Assembly: GCA_030268105.1 (NCBI GenBank) | Contig: BSDZ01000086.1 | Coordinates: 4,108,501 to 4,172,500, forward strand | DNA: 64,000 nt | DNA from: Volvox africanus | Taxonomy: Eukaryota; Chlorophyta; Chlorophyceae; Chlamydomonadales; Volvocaceae | Direction of reading: 5' to 3' | Shown here: one piece after another, positions 21,001 to 32,000 of the stretch | Numbering within the stretch: position 1 is the first letter of the stretch | Layout of the letters: every line of letters starts with the position of its first letter | Notes under the pieces: generated by a model | What the model was told of the DNA's origin: nothing | Databases searched by the model: none | Seen by the model: the letters and a program-made list of their open reading frames with translations, nothing else | Translations under genes and position numbers: made by a program

Positions 21001-22114
21001 ACTTGGGCCGTACTAGTAAAGCATGGGCCCCCTTGCGAATCATGCGAACTGCTGCTTTTCTGCCAACAACTTCAGGTTCAGTGTGCTGACAGATAGCAGT
21101 GGTTGCATAATTAAAGCAAGGCGCAGGTGTCATCTGATCTGGTGGCTGTCCGGCAGTAGTAAAGGGTACCTTGCAGACTAGATTCCCCTTGCGCAGGCGC
21201 AAAGATTTAGCCTCATAGTCAAGGACAGCCCCATACTGTGCTAGCGTGGAAGAACCCAAGATATACGTGGCAGCGTCAGTTAGCTCAGGCAACACGTATG
21301 GGCGGACATTTAACCTTAAAGGACCTGCAGATAGACGAAGATTAACCTGCCCCAAGATAGCCTGCTTACCCCCATCAGCAAGGGTAACTTCTGACCAGGA
21401 GCATGGGCTAGGTTTAAGGCCAAGCTGCGTAACCACTGATGCCGAAATGAAATCATCACTGGCTCCAGAGTCGGCTAGGGCGGTGAACATACGACCTGCC
21501 GTACTTACGGTGATCAGAGGTACGCCAGCACCTATCAGGGCAGCAGCTTTAGGCAAGCAGAGAACTGAAATACAGGGTTCAGTCTCAGGCAAGCCCTCCT
21601 GAACCGATTTAGGAGCAGCAAACCAGACGTCAACAGAGTATGGGCTTCCAGGGAGTTGAACAACCTCACCTGCCATATCAAGGCTATGGAAAAGAGCCGT
21701 CCCTGGATTAAACCTTAAGACCCGTTGCATTCCCGACAGAAAAGAAGGGTTGCGTCGGGACACATACTCAGGCAGCAAGATGCATGCTGAGGTATCAGGG
21801 TGTTGACGTTTGCATGCCCTAAAGAGAGCTAATTGCTTCTGTAGCTCGCAGAGTGAAGAGGGAGTGAACAAGATAGTATGCCCACCCAAGTTAGCGGAGG
21901 ATAGGGGGCGACCTTGAGGCTCAAACAGATTACAAAAGCCATCAAAGCCGGCACGGACAGTTCGTGCATCAAAAGAAAAACGTCTCCCTATCACCTGCTC
22001 CACTTGGTTTAAAACAGAGGGCAAAAGAGCCCGTACTGCACGGCACTTTGCTACCATCTGGCCCACAGCAAAGACCCCAGGTGGTGATCCCTCTATACCA
22101 ACCTGGGCAAGTTC
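18044..22114 (-). CDS. pol, element 2 (family B)
   Basis: Continues the gag frame after the UAG at 22117-22115. The open frame runs to a stop at 18044, about 1355 codons. Domains in order: an about 200-residue N-terminal region (FDGFCNLFEP, GHTILFTPSS, ACILLPEY, RVLRFNPGTALFHS); aspartic protease ALADSGASDDF; RT with [18 protein letters not shown] and YLDDILVF; RNase H ([25 protein letters not shown]); integrase zinc finger (HDGPLAGHPG...CDLCQRNK), DDE core ([34 protein letters not shown]); chromodomain ([19 protein letters not shown]). Probably made as a Gag-Pol fusion through readthrough, since no separate start sits near the boundary. The N-terminal region has no assigned function. Confidence 0.93.
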   Translation of the reverse strand, partial: ELAQVGIEGSPPGVFAVGQMVAKCRAVRALLPSVLNQVEQVIGRRFSFDARTVRAGFDGFCNLFEPQGRPLSSANLGGHTILFTPSSLCELQKQLALFRACKRQHPDTSACILLPEYVSRRNPSFLSGMQRVLRFNPGTALFHSLDMAGEVVQLPGSPYSVDVWFAAPKSVQEGLPETEPCISVLCLPKAAALIGAGVPLITVSTAGRMFTALADSGASDDFISASVVTQLGLKPSPCSWSEVTLADGGKQAILGQVNLRLSAGPLRLNVRPYVLPELTDAATYILGSSTLAQYGAVLDYEAKSLRLRKGNLVCKVPFTTAGQPPDQMTPAPCFNYATTAICQHTEPEVVGRKAAVRMIRKGAHALLVRPKLHLNATSIPADATDPELEALLQEYADIFQEVPGKPPMRPVDHTIPLVPGAVPVSRPMYRLSPLELDEVKRQVTELLKKGMIRPSTSPYSAPILFVGKKDGTLRMCIDYRGLNAATVKNRYPLPRVDDLLDKLKDSAFFSSIDLQQGYNQIRIAESDIPKTAFRTPFGHFEYTVLSFGLTNAPATFQAVMDRIFRPYIDKFVICYLDDILVFSKTREEHIQHLRLVFEVLRREQLYAKRSKCHWAQPQVEYLGHIVSQGGIQMDPRKTAVVRDWPVPSNLQELRKFLGLTNYFRKFIERYSVIAAPLTNLTRKGAFSSPEAWTPACQEAFDALKRAISDDIILHFPDYSLPFRVEVITDASIHGTGAVLLQQGRPIAYTSKKFSGAETRYTTGEQEFLAVLHALKEWRCYLEGRPFALKTDHKPLTFLQGVPSLNRRQARWMEYLARFNFDWEYLSGSLNIADALSRHPSLHAAILAVSTRSRSQAKPNFVPSDFTKRLKQAYAADPWFTIHNNTGHLVQEHGLWIRSEGSHRQIVVPNDDSLRRELLSRFHDGPLAGHPGCTRLLELLRRQFWWPRMAKDTENYVLCCDLCQRNKAQSGKAHGHLQPLPIPDAPWESVSMDFIVALPKTEGGYDAVLVLVDRFTKMVHLAPTTSSCTAEQTARLFFDNVVRLHGVPKSVVSDRGTQFASKFWGALGTLVGMRVNLSTAYHPQSDGQTERVNRALGDMLRNFAGRTPTAWDTYLAAAEFAINNATNRSVGNSPFFLNYGFNPALPVWRELDVNVPAAKTFAKSFVSRLTDAKACLEAAQQRAMDYYNKSKKDVTFTKGQLVMLSTKNLRSLADGSRKLLPRFVGPYPVVRMVGSVAVELQLPSDLRIHPTFHVSLVRPYRGTLPEANDSIPPVTEANPSTWLSGKQTLYAVERILDYRARRVGKGRRKRNVHEYLVKWSGYSSEHNSWEPARNFTPDMKPLLDEARLRAQSKDGPL

Positions 22115-23494
22115 CTAGTGGTCCTTACCCTTATTTTTCTCCACCCCCAGCATTGGGCAGGAGTCAACCCTATGTTGGTCGGAACCGCAACGGAGGCACA
22201 TCCCATGTTGTTTACGAAAATGGAACTCCCGTCTAGTACATTTGAATGTGGTTAAATATTCCGCTAGGTTCTGCTTGGGCCCCTTCTTCTGCACGTGGCC
22301 CCCTTTTGGGGCCAAGTGCCTCCCCTGCTGTCCGCCGCCCCTCTTAGACTTACCGGCGCCCTTAACCTGCCGCGGCTGATCCTCGTGCCCGGTGATGCCT
22401 GGACGAACGGATGCAGCCCGCGGTTTTTTGGTCGGGGGCGCCGGGGTCTCCTCGTCAGGGTCGTCGCAGGCCATGTCCTGTACCGACAGCATGTTCATTT
22501 TGGGACGGGCCAGTTTGTCAGATTCCCGTCGGGCCAGTAACCTAAGTTCAGCTCCCAGGGAGAACTGAACCAAGTCTGTATATGACTTAAAGGTTTTACC
22601 CGACAGGTCAGTTGCACAGTCCCCACTAAGGTCGGATGAGAGGCCCTGCTGAAACCAAAACACACGCTCACTATCAGACAGGTCCGCAATGGGCGTGACA
22701 AGAGCCTCAAAGCGGCTCTGATAGGCAGAGACAGTTTCTCCAGGGCGCATGCGATATTTGCCAGCATTTAATTTCAGGCGTGCCTCAGTGTCACGTGACT
22801 GGACCTGGGGTGCAAAACGGACAAGCAGTGCTTCTAGCAGTTCCTCAGATGTATAAGAATCCCTTGCGTTAGTCCATTGATCGTGCCATAATCTTGCCGC
22901 GCCTTCAAAGGCAGTGGCCAAGAAAAGACGGCGCGTAGAGTCCTGTTGACCCCCACGGGCTGTGGCAAAGTAGTTCCTAACATTACGGACAAAGGCCCGT
23001 GTTAGAGGCGCAGCAACTCGTCCTAAATCAGAAAGCTTAACATCCATAGGGATATTCAGCTTAGGCACTGCGATCGCTATTTTTATCACCTCGTCCTCAT
23101 GTCCAGTATGAGGAGGCCCAGGTGGCCTGGAAGAGGTGCCCGCAACAGCAGCACAAGTTGTTGCGGCAGCAGCGGGAGCCATCCCAGGAATATCCACGGC
23201 ACCAGGTGTCAAATGGTTTGACACTACAGCAGGGCCATGGACATAAAAAGGGGATGGGGCATAAATAGGTGATGTAGGTGCCTCAGGGGATGCTGTGCCG
23301 CCTTGCCTGGGAATAGGTGAAGGCTGGTTCGGAAGGTCGATACCACCTGCCACAGCAGCATTTGGTGGCTGTGTCAACCTAGAGAGCCATTCCCACCTAT
23401 TCGCTTGGCTAGCATTAGCAGCAATCCGGCCAACAAACTGAAAGGTGTTGGCAGCAAGAGCCGAGACAGCATTCACTAAGTTCGAGGCTTGCAT
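22115..23494 (-). CDS. gag, element 2 (459 aa)
   Basis: ATG at 23494, stop UAG at 22117-22115. The first 150 residues are Ala/Pro/Thr-rich. The gag core has VRNYFATARGGQQ, YTSEELLEALLVRFAPQVQ, YQSRFEALVTPIADLSDSER and WFQQGLSSDLSGDCATDL. A basic Gly/Lys/Arg linker and a canonical zinc knuckle C-x2-C-x4-H-x4-C (CLRCGSDQHRVDSC) follow. The frame stays open upstream of the ATG (reading FQAYN), and a TTAG acceptor there is in phase with the donor of the upstream ORF0, so a spliced mRNA could give Gag a longer N-terminus. That is inference. Confidence 0.9.
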   Translation of the reverse strand: MQASNLVNAVSALAANTFQFVGRIAANASQANRWEWLSRLTQPPNAAVAGGIDLPNQPSPIPRQGGTASPEAPTSPIYAPSPFYVHGPAVVSNHLTPGAVDIPGMAPAAAATTCAAVAGTSSRPPGPPHTGHEDEVIKIAIAVPKLNIPMDVKLSDLGRVAAPLTRAFVRNVRNYFATARGGQQDSTRRLFLATAFEGAARLWHDQWTNARDSYTSEELLEALLVRFAPQVQSRDTEARLKLNAGKYRMRPGETVSAYQSRFEALVTPIADLSDSERVFWFQQGLSSDLSGDCATDLSGKTFKSYTDLVQFSLGAELRLLARRESDKLARPKMNMLSVQDMACDDPDEETPAPPTKKPRAASVRPGITGHEDQPRQVKGAGKSKRGGGQQGRHLAPKGGHVQKKGPKQNLAEYLTTFKCTRREFHFRKQHGMCLRCGSDQHRVDSCPMLGVEKNKGKDH

Positions 23495-24044
23495 ATTGTA
23501 TGCCTGAAAGCCTAACAGATCGAACTGCGAGTGACTGTTCTGGCGAAAGGCAAAGCAAAGGCAAGGACCAGGGCCTACCCAACGCTTGGATGCCTTCGAT
23601 GAACTTCAAAAATTTTGAAGTCCGCGCGTGAAGTTGATTTGCGATGGATCGGAGTGACTGGGCAGAAGTGCCGCTCCGAAGGGTCTGAGGTGTTGACACT
23701 GCAGAAGCACTCACGACGGTTGGAACAAACACAATACCTTTCAAGTAATAGAGATATATATGTATTAGTGAAAGCCGAAATGAATTCACGAAGTCGACTC
23801 CTCGTTGGATTCGATGCGAAGGTACTATCGAACCCGCAACTACAGGGATTCCTCAGCAAAACTGCAATACAAGTTCTAGATAGAAAGCAGTGTTGCAGGA
23901 AGATATTACCTAACAGAGAAGGCAGAATTGTCTAGGTCGCGAGCCACGTTGACCGCGACTAACTTAGAGATTGACTTTAACAGAAAGCACAGCCAAACTC
24001 ACAGAGAGCAGGTTCTAAGTGTCACTAGACTAATTTCGTGAATA

Positions 24045-24152
24045 TTACAGACCGGTGGTAGCCGCAGCGAAAATGGCGGCGCCCAGCTCCTCAGGCAATG
24101 TCTCCATGTCCAGAGGGATGTCGGCAGGAGGAAGATCGTGGTCGATGTCCAT
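24045..24152 (-). CDS. ORF0 first exon, element 2
   Basis: Thirty-five codons between primer site and gag: MDIDHDLPPADIPLDMETLP then EELGAAIFAAATTGL and TAA. It aligns with ORF0 exon 1 of family A around PLD...(P/A)E(E/D)LG.A(I/V)..AA..GL. Both have GT at the same Gly codon (ACCG|GTCTGT here, TCCG|GTTTGT in A), where splicing could skip the stop. Conservation between diverged families suggests function, either peptide or translational control. Confidence 0.5.
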   Translation of the reverse strand: MDIDHDLPPADIPLDMETLPEELGAAIFAAATTGL

Positions 24153-24284
24153 TTATAAAAGGGCAGCTTGAGTGGCTTGAGCGCGTTGCGCGGTTAGAGT
24201 GGCTTGAGCAGTTACCACAGAAAGACTTGAGAAGGCTTGAACGATTTCAGCGGAAGACTTGACGAGACGTCCCAGGGAGGAACG

Positions 24285-24296
24285 GTCTCGATACCA
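24285..24296 (-). other. element 2 primer binding site
   Basis: Minus strand TGGTATCGAGAC, three bases (AGC) inside the 5' LTR. The first 12 bases are identical to family A. Confidence 0.75.
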
Positions 24297-24299
24297 GCT

Positions 24300-24722
24300 T
24301 GTTGTATATGGTACCCACGAAGGGTGGTATCAAAAGATACCGGTTGTTGTGCCAGAGCCCGATTAAGTAGAGCCGCCGACTAGGTCGTACTTGAGAGACC
24401 ATAAGGCCTCGAACCGGGCGTGACCTTCAGAAGTCACCACTACAACCGGAGATTCAGTGAACCAGGAACCAGATGTTCCACCATTTACCATTCAGGCGGT
24501 AAATGGCCCATTCCATACAGGTTATGGAGTAACCGACAGGTTCGGATGTTTCAGGAAGTCGGTTAGTATTGGTCGTCGACAGCCGAGACCAAATCCACAA
24601 ATCGAATGCCAGATGGAAACATGAAACAGTTAATATGATAATTAAATATATTATATTATAAAATAATAAACAGATAATTATTATATCTTAATGAATTACC
24701 GAAATGCATTAAGGATACAACA
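24300..24722 (-). repeat. element 2 5' LTR
   Basis: 423 bp, one substitution from its partner at 17552-17974. Confidence 0.93.
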
Positions 24723-24727
24723 CGGTT

Positions 24728-27112
24728 ATGGACCGAATGTTTAGGCCGTTTATCGACAGGTTCGTTGTTTGCTACCTGGATGACATCTTGGTATATTCTA
24801 AGACGCGCGAGGAGCACTTGGAGCATCTTCGGCTCGTGCTCGACGTTATGAGGCGGGAGCAATTGTTTGCTAAACGCGCCAAATGCTTTTGGGCGCAGCC
24901 TCAGGTGGAATATTTGGGCCACATTGTGTCGGCCACCGGTGTGAAGATGGACCCGCGGAAGGTCGCCGTGGTTCGCGATTGGCCCGCGCCTCAGAACCTC
25001 ACGGAACTGCGTAAGTTCCTTGGCTTGACCAATTATTTCCGAAAGTTCATTGAAAAATATTCCATCATTGCGGCCCCGCTTACTAACTTAACTCGCAAAG
25101 GCATTTTCGTTTCGCTCGAGTCGTGGACGTCGCAATGCCAGCGGGCATTCGAAGAGCTCAAACGAATCGTTGCCGAAGATGTCACCCTTGCATTCCCTGA
25201 TTACTCGTTGCCATTTCGTGTTGAGGTAGTGTCTGATGCCTCAATATTTGGAAGCGGCGCTGTATTGTTACAGGAAGGGCGACCGATCGCCTTCACTAGT
25301 AAGAAATTTTCTGGTGCGGAGATTCGCTACACCACCGGGGAACAGGAGCTTCTGGCCGTGCTGCATGCTTTAAAGGAATGGCGCTGTTACCTCGAGGGAC
25401 GCCCGTTTACTTTAAAGACTGACCACAAGCCCCTAACGTTTTTGCAAAGCGTTCCGACGTTGAACCACCGTCAAGCTAGGTGGATGGAATATCTAGCTAG
25501 GTTCAACTGCACCTGGGAGTATATTTCTGGTAAATTGAATATTGCCGATGCTCTCAGTCGACATCCGTCGCTACACGCTGCAATTTTGGCAGCGCCCGTC
25601 GTGCGGCCGCGTAGCGAGGAGGTACCGATCGCGACGGACCTCGCGGAGCGGTTGAAGGTTGCCTACAGCACAGACGCCTGGTTCGCGGACCCGGCTAATG
25701 TAGAAAACCTTCGCAAGCAGAATGGCCTTTGGCTACGGACGGAGGGTGCAGCTACGCAAATCGTCGTTCCGAACGACGACGCGCTACGCTACGACATCCT
25801 TGCACGGTTCCACGAGGACCCGTTAGCAGGACACCCTGGTAGCAAGCGATTGATCGACTTGGTGCAACGTTCCTTTTGGTGGCCTCGTTTGGCTAAGGAT
25901 GCGGCGAACTTCGTCCAGACATGCAGTCTGTGCCAGCGCAATAAGGCTTTGTCCGGTAAGGGCCATGGGTTGTTGCAACCGTTGCCTGTCCCGGATGCGC
26001 CTTGGGAAAGTGTTTCCATGGACTTCGTAGTCGCGCTGCCCAAAACTGAAGGGGGATACGATGCGGTGTTCGTAATGGTCGATCGTCTGACTAAGATGGT
26101 TCACCTAGCACCATGCACATCATCCTGCACGGCTGAGCAAACCGCACGTTTGTTTTTCGATAATGTGGTTCGGTTACACGGGATTCCCAAAAATGTGATC
26201 TCGGACCGCGGTGGACAGTTCACGTCTAAGTTTTGGGAAGCGCTCTGCAAACTAGTTGGCATGCGCGTCAACCTGAGCACGGCGTATCACCCGCAGACTG
26301 ATGGTCAAACCGAACGCACAAACCGCACGTTGGGTGATATGTTGCGCAATTATGCTGGTCGCACACCACTCGTCTGGGATACGTATTTGACTGCGGCAGA
26401 ATTCACGCTTAACAACGCTGTTAACCGCTCTACAGGCAAAAGTCCGTTCTTTCTCAACTATGGGTTTCATCCCGCGCTACCCGTGTGGCGTGAGTTGGAA
26501 GTGAACGTGCCTGCTGCTAAACTTTTTGCCAAGTCTTTTATGTCCCGAATCACAGACGCGAAGTCGTGTTTGGACGCGGCGCAGCAACGAACAACGGAAT
26601 ACTATAACAAATCTAAGCAGGATGTGACGTTTTCGGAAGGGCAACTCGTGTTGCTAAGCACCAAGAACTTGCGTTCCTTGGCCGACGGATCCCGAAAACT
26701 CTTACCCCGCTGGATTGGTCCGTATCCTGTCGTGCGCATGGTTGGGAATGTGGCTGTGGAGCTTGCATTGCCCACTGATATGACCATTCACCCCACGTTT
26801 CACGTATCGCTTGTTCGTCCGTATCGTGGTACGGAACCCGTCCCTGAGCCGGCTAACGCCCCCACAGCGATCGAACCAGTTCCCGAGACCTGGATCGCTG
26901 GTAAACAGAAGTTTTACGATGTGGAGCGGGTGTTAGATTATCGCGCGCGTCGTGTGGGCCGACACCGACGTAAGCGAACAGTACACGAGTACTTGGTTAA
27001 GTGGACAGGGTATACCGACGAGCACAACTCATGGGAACCGGCACGCAACTTCTCACAGGACATGAAACCCCTGCTCGAAGAAGCCCGCAAACGTGCCACG
27101 CAAGCCCAATGA
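24728..27112 (+). pseudogene. pol 3' part, element 1
   Basis: Resumes the element 1 frame at [12 protein letters not shown] and runs uninterrupted to TGA at 27112. It contains the RT catalytic [10 protein letters not shown], the connection domain, RNase H ([25 protein letters not shown]), integrase ([10 protein letters not shown]...[48 protein letters not shown]) and a chromodomain ([19 protein letters not shown]), ending ARKRATQAQ. Apart from element 2 there is no lesion. Confidence 0.92.
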
Positions 27113-27156
27113 CCCCTGCAGTCGATGCTGTATGATGCAGCGAGGACGCTGCATAC

Positions 27157-27171
27157 GGGAGGGGGGATAAT
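27157..27171 (+). other. element 1 polypurine tract
   Basis: GGGAGGGGGGATAAT immediately before the 3' LTR; priming site for plus-strand DNA. Other family A copies carry the same tract. Confidence 0.8.
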
Positions 27172-27995
27172 TGTTGTGCTACGGTTCATTTTCCGCCGAC
27201 GTGTAGGTCGACGCGATCCTACGAGGCGAAGTGCTTTTGTGATGAACGCATTACATATTAATGAATCTGCATGATATAAATGTATTCGTATACATTTATA
27301 TATGCATTTGGCATGTTGTCATTATCCATCGCGACATCGCATCATGGCAAATCCGCCTAGCATGCATGAAAGCCCGAAGCATGGAAGTGCGCATTATGCT
27401 CGTGCTACGAAACAATAAGTAATATTATCTGATATAATATTACTTCATTTAAGCACACGTTGAGAGCGCCGCCTTCGTCGCGATACATGCCCTGCAACCG
27501 GATATCGTTATCCGGACCCTTGCATCATGCGAATGCCGGAAAGGCTTATACGTTGTTATGCGTAGACATCGCCTAGACGCAGTAGGGTTGTCACATCTAG
27601 GATCGGCCTCCTAATGTGAATCGTACGGCATTGCGATGCTGCGAGTATAACAGATGCGAGGACGGCTAAGCTAGACAAGACATTCGATACCGGAGAACAC
27701 TCGTGTGTTCTATATTACTATTGCTATACACTATTCTACTTAGCCTGAGCTAAGCCTGAACTTCGCTAATCACCGCCGCGTGATGATTGCTCGCTCCCGG
27801 CGCTGACGGCGATTTCGTCCATTGCATCGTTCTGACCCGTAAGACTGTAAGTTATATCTCTCTTCGTCTTGAAGTCTTCCGCTGTCTCTGTTTGCTCTCG
27901 CTTGCCTTGCTGTACTTGCAAGTGCTCGCGCATCGGTGTCGATAGTCTTCAGACGTGCAGATACTTATGAGCAAACGCGAACGAGAGGTACAACA
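27172..27995 (+). repeat. element 1 3' LTR
   Basis: 824 bp partner of 13349-14172. Differences cluster in the first 300 bp. Confidence 0.93.
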
Positions 27996-28100
27996 CATGC
28001 CATGCCTCTTACGCTATGTACGGGATTACGAAAACTTTCGACAATGATGTGTATCATGGCATCTGGCGTTGATGTTCGTCTTCACATTATTTTTATGTAG

Positions 28101-28172
28101 ATGAGTTTGAGAAGAAGCCATGGAAGAAGCTGTGGAACAAGGAGTCTTGGGCAGCCTGGAGGAGCTTCAAGT
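28101..28172 (+). pseudogene. exon 3 (first part) of the shattered gene
   Basis: After acceptor TTTTTATGTAG the frame reads DEFEKKPWKKLWNKESWAAW then RSFK. It is cut by element 3 within a Tyr codon; the frame resumes at 43100. The upstream bases 28001-28100 are the rest of the intron that received element 1. Confidence 0.6.
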
Positions 28173-29004
28173 TGTTGTACCTCTCCTTCGTGTTTGCTCA
28201 TCAGTATCTGCACGTCTGAAGACTTGCGACACCAATGCGCGAGCACTTGCAAGTACAGCAAGGCAAGCGTGAGCAAACAGAGACAGCGGAAGACTTCAAA
28301 CAAGAAGAGATATAACTTACAGTCTTACAGATCGAAGCGGTGCAATGGACGCAATCGCCGTCAGCGCCGGAAGCAAGCAATCATCACGCGGCGGTGAATA
28401 GTGAAGTTTAGGCTTAGCTCGGGCTAAGTAGAATAGCGTATAGCAATAATAATGTAGAACACACGAGTGTTCTCCGGTGTCGAATATCTTATCTTGCTTA
28501 GCCGTCCTCGCATCTGTTATACTCGTAGCATCACGATGCCGTACGATTCACACTAGGAGGCCGATCCTAAGTGTGACAACCCTACTGCGTATAGGCGATG
28601 TCCATGTATAACAACATATAAGCCTTTCCGGCATTCGCATGATGCAAGGGTCCGAATAACGATATTCGGTTGCAAGGCATGCATCACGACGAGTGCAGCG
28701 CTCTCATCGTTGCTGTAATGAAGTAATATTATATTAGATAATATTACTTATCATTTCGTAGCACGAGCATAATGCGCACTTCAATGATTCGGGATTTTAT
28801 GCATGCTAGGCGGATTTGCCATGATGCGATGTCGCGATGGATAATGATAACATGCCAAATGCATATATAAATGAATGCGAATACATCTATATCATGCAGG
28901 TTCATTCATATGCAATAATCATTCATGCGTTCGTCAAGATAACACTTCGCCTTGTAGGATCGCATCGACCTACACATCGGCGGGAAACGAACCGTAGCAC
29001 AACA
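28173..29004 (-). repeat. element 3 3' LTR
   Basis: Plus strand starts TGTTGTACCTCTCC and ends CCGTAGCACAACA. The internal hairpin reads CCGAATATCGTTATTCGG on the coding strand. Confidence 0.92.
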
Positions 29005-32000
29005 ATTATCCCCCCTCCCGTATGCAGCGTCCTCGCTGCTTCATACAGCATCAACTGCAAGGGTCATTGGGCTTGTGTGGCACGTTTGCGGGCTTCTTCG
29101 AGCAGGGGCTTCATGTCCTGCGAGAAGTTGCGTGCCGGTTCCCATGAGTTGTGCTCGCTGGTATACCCTGTCCACTTGACCAAGTACTCGTGTACTGTCC
29201 GCTTACGTCGGTGTCGGCCCACACGACGCGCGCGATAATCTAACACCCGCTCCACATCGTAAAACTTCTGTTTACCAGCGATCCAGGTCTCGGGAACTGG
29301 TTCTATCGCTGCGGGGGCGTTAGCAGGCTCAGGGACGGGTTCCGTACCATGATAAGAACGGACAAGCGATACGTGAAACATGGGGTGAATGGTCATATCA
29401 GCGGGCAATGCAAGCTCCACAGCCACATTCCCAACCATGCACATGACAGGATACGGGCCAATCCAGCGGGGTAAGAGTTTTCGGGATCCGTCGGCCAAGG
29501 AACGCAAGTTCTTGGTGCTTAGCAACACGAGTTGCCCTTCCGAAAATGTCACATCCTGCTTGGATTTGTTGTAGTATTCCGTCGTTCATTGCTGCGCCGC
29601 GTCCAAACACGACTTTGCGTCTGTGATTCGGGACATAAAAGACTTGGCAAAAAGTTTAGCAGCAGGCACGTTCACTTCCAACTCACGCCACACGGGTAGC
29701 GCGGGATGAAACCCGTAGTTAAGAAAGAACGGACTTTTGCCTGTAGAGCGGTTAACAGCGTTGTTAAGCGCAAATTCTGCCGCAGTCAAATATGTATCCC
29801 AAACAAGTGGTGTGCGACCAGCATAATTGCGCAACATATCACCCAACGTGCGGTTTGTGCGTTCAGTTTGACCATCAGTCTGCGGGTGGTACGCTGTGCT
29901 CAGGTTGACATGCATGCCAACTAGCTTGCAGAGCGCTTCCCAAAACTTAGACGTGAACTGCCCACCGCGGTCCGAGATCACATTTTTGGGAACCCCGTGT
30001 AACCGAACCACATTGTCGAAAAACAAGCGTGCGGTTTGTTCAGCCGTGCAGGATGATGTGCATGGTGCTAGGTGGACCATCTTAGTCAGGCGATCGACCA
30101 TTACAAACACCGCATCATATCCCCCCTCAGTTTTGGGCAGCGCGACTACGAAGTCCATGGAAACACTTTCCCAAGGCGCATCCGGGACAGGCAATGGTTG
30201 CAACAACCCATGACCCTTACCGGACATTGCGCTGGCACAGACTGCATGTCTGTACGAAGTTCGCCGCATCGTTAGCCAAACGAGGCCACCAAAAGGAACG
30301 TTGCACCAACTCGACCAACCGCTTGCTACCAGGGTGTCCTGCTAACGGGTCCTCGTGGAACCGCGCAAGAATGTCATAGCGTAGCGCGTCGTCGTTCGGA
30401 ATGACGATTTGCGTAGCTGCACCCTCCGTCCGTAGCCAAAGGCCATTCTGCTTGCGAAGGTTTTCTACATTAGCCGGTTCCGAGAACCAGGCATCTGCGT
30501 TGTAGGCCACCTTCAACCAACTGCTCTGCGAGGTCCGTCGCGATCGGCACCTCCTCGTTATGCGGTCGCACGACGGGCGCTGCTAAAATTGCAGCGTGTA
30601 ACGACGGAGGTTGACTGAGAGCATCGGCAATATTCAATTTACCAGAAATGTACTCCCAGGTGCAGTCAAACCTAGCTAGGTATTCCATCCACCTAGCCTG
30701 ACGGCGGTTCAACGTCGGAACGCTTTGCAAAAACGTTAGGGGCTTGTGGTCAGTCTTTAAAGTAAATGGGCGTCCCTCGAGGTAACAGCGCCATTCCTTT
30801 AAAGCATGCAGCACTGCCAGAAGCTCCTGTTCCCCGGTGGTGTAGCGAATTTCCGCACCAGAAAACTTCTTACTCGTGAAAGCGATCGATCGCCCTTCCT
30901 GTAGCAATACAGCGCCGCTTCCAAATATTGAGGCATCAGACACTACCTCAACACGAAATGGCAACGAGTAATCAGGGAATGCAAGGGTGACATCTTCGGC
31001 AACGGTTTGCTTGAGCTCTTCGAATGCCCGCTGGCATTGCGAGTTAAGTTAGTAAGCGGGGCCACAATGATGGAATATTTTTCAATGAACTTCCGGAAAT
31101 AATTGGTCAAGCCAAGGAACTTACGCAGCTCCGTGAGGTTCTGAGGCGCGGGCCAATCGCGAACCATGGCGACCTTCCGCGGGTCCATCTCACACCAGTG
31201 GCCGACACAATGTGGCCCAAATATTCCACCTGAGGCTGCGCCCAAAATCATTTGGCGCGTTTAGCAAAGAATTGCTCCCGCCTCATAACGTCGAACACGA
31301 GCCGAAGATGCTCCAAGTGCTCCTCGTGCGTCTTAGAATAAACCAAGATGTCATCCAGGTAGCAAACAACGAACCTGTCGATAAACGGTCTAAACATTCG
31401 GTCCATAACCGCCTGAAACGTCGCAGGGGCATTAATCAAACCAAACGATAGAACCGTATACTCGAAGTGACCGAAGGGTGTCCGAAAAGCGGTTTTCGGA
31501 ATATCAGAGGCAGCGATGCGAATCTGATTATAGCCCTGTTGCAAGTCAATCGAGGAAAAATAAGCCGAACCCTTCAGCTTATCCAACAGGTCGTCAACGC
31601 GTGGCAAAGGGTAGCGATTTTTCACCGTATTCGCATTTAACCCCCGGTAATCGATGCACATGCGCAAGGTCCCATCCTTCTTACCGACAAACAAAATCGG
31701 TGCAGAATACGGGGATGTGCTGGGGCGTATCATACCCTTCGCGAGCAAATCCGTCACCTGGCGCTTCACCTCGTCCAGCTCCAATGGACTCAACCTGTAC
31801 ATTGGCCGGGCCGTAGGCTGCGCTCCAGGCATGAGAGGGATTGTGTGATCAACAGGACGCATAGGTGGTAGGCCAGGGATATCTTTAAAGACGTCCTCAT
31901 ACTGCGACAGTAGGGCCTCAACCTCAGGATCCACAGAAATCTGCACGGTGGTGGCACAACAGCCCACCCACGGCCTCAAAAGCAGTCCGTGGGCACCCTT

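Larger units (their letters stand above)
17552..24722 (-). mobile_element. element 2: Ty3/gypsy chromovirus, family B, full length
   Basis: A 7171-bp element in reverse orientation inside the RT region of element 1, with target duplication CGGTT (17547-17551 and 24723-24727). LTRs of 423 bp differ at one position (CCCACC versus CCCACG), so it is the youngest insertion in the window. Order on the minus strand: LTR, primer site, ORF0, gag, UAG, pol with chromodomain, polypurine tract, LTR. All frames are open, so it may be autonomous. Confidence 0.95.
13349..27995 (+). mobile_element. element 1: Ty3/gypsy chromovirus, family A1, carrying element 2
   Basis: Flanked by target duplications CATGC (13344-13348 and 27996-28000). 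LTRs 13349-14172 and 27172-27995 are each 824 bp, start TGTTGTGC and end ACAACA. By eye they differ at roughly 15-20 positions (about 2%), so this copy is older than elements 4 and 5. Order: LTR, primer site, ORF0, gag, UAG, pol, polypurine tract, LTR. Pol is cut by element 2 but otherwise open. Without element 2 it would be about 7.5 kb. Confidence 0.95.
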
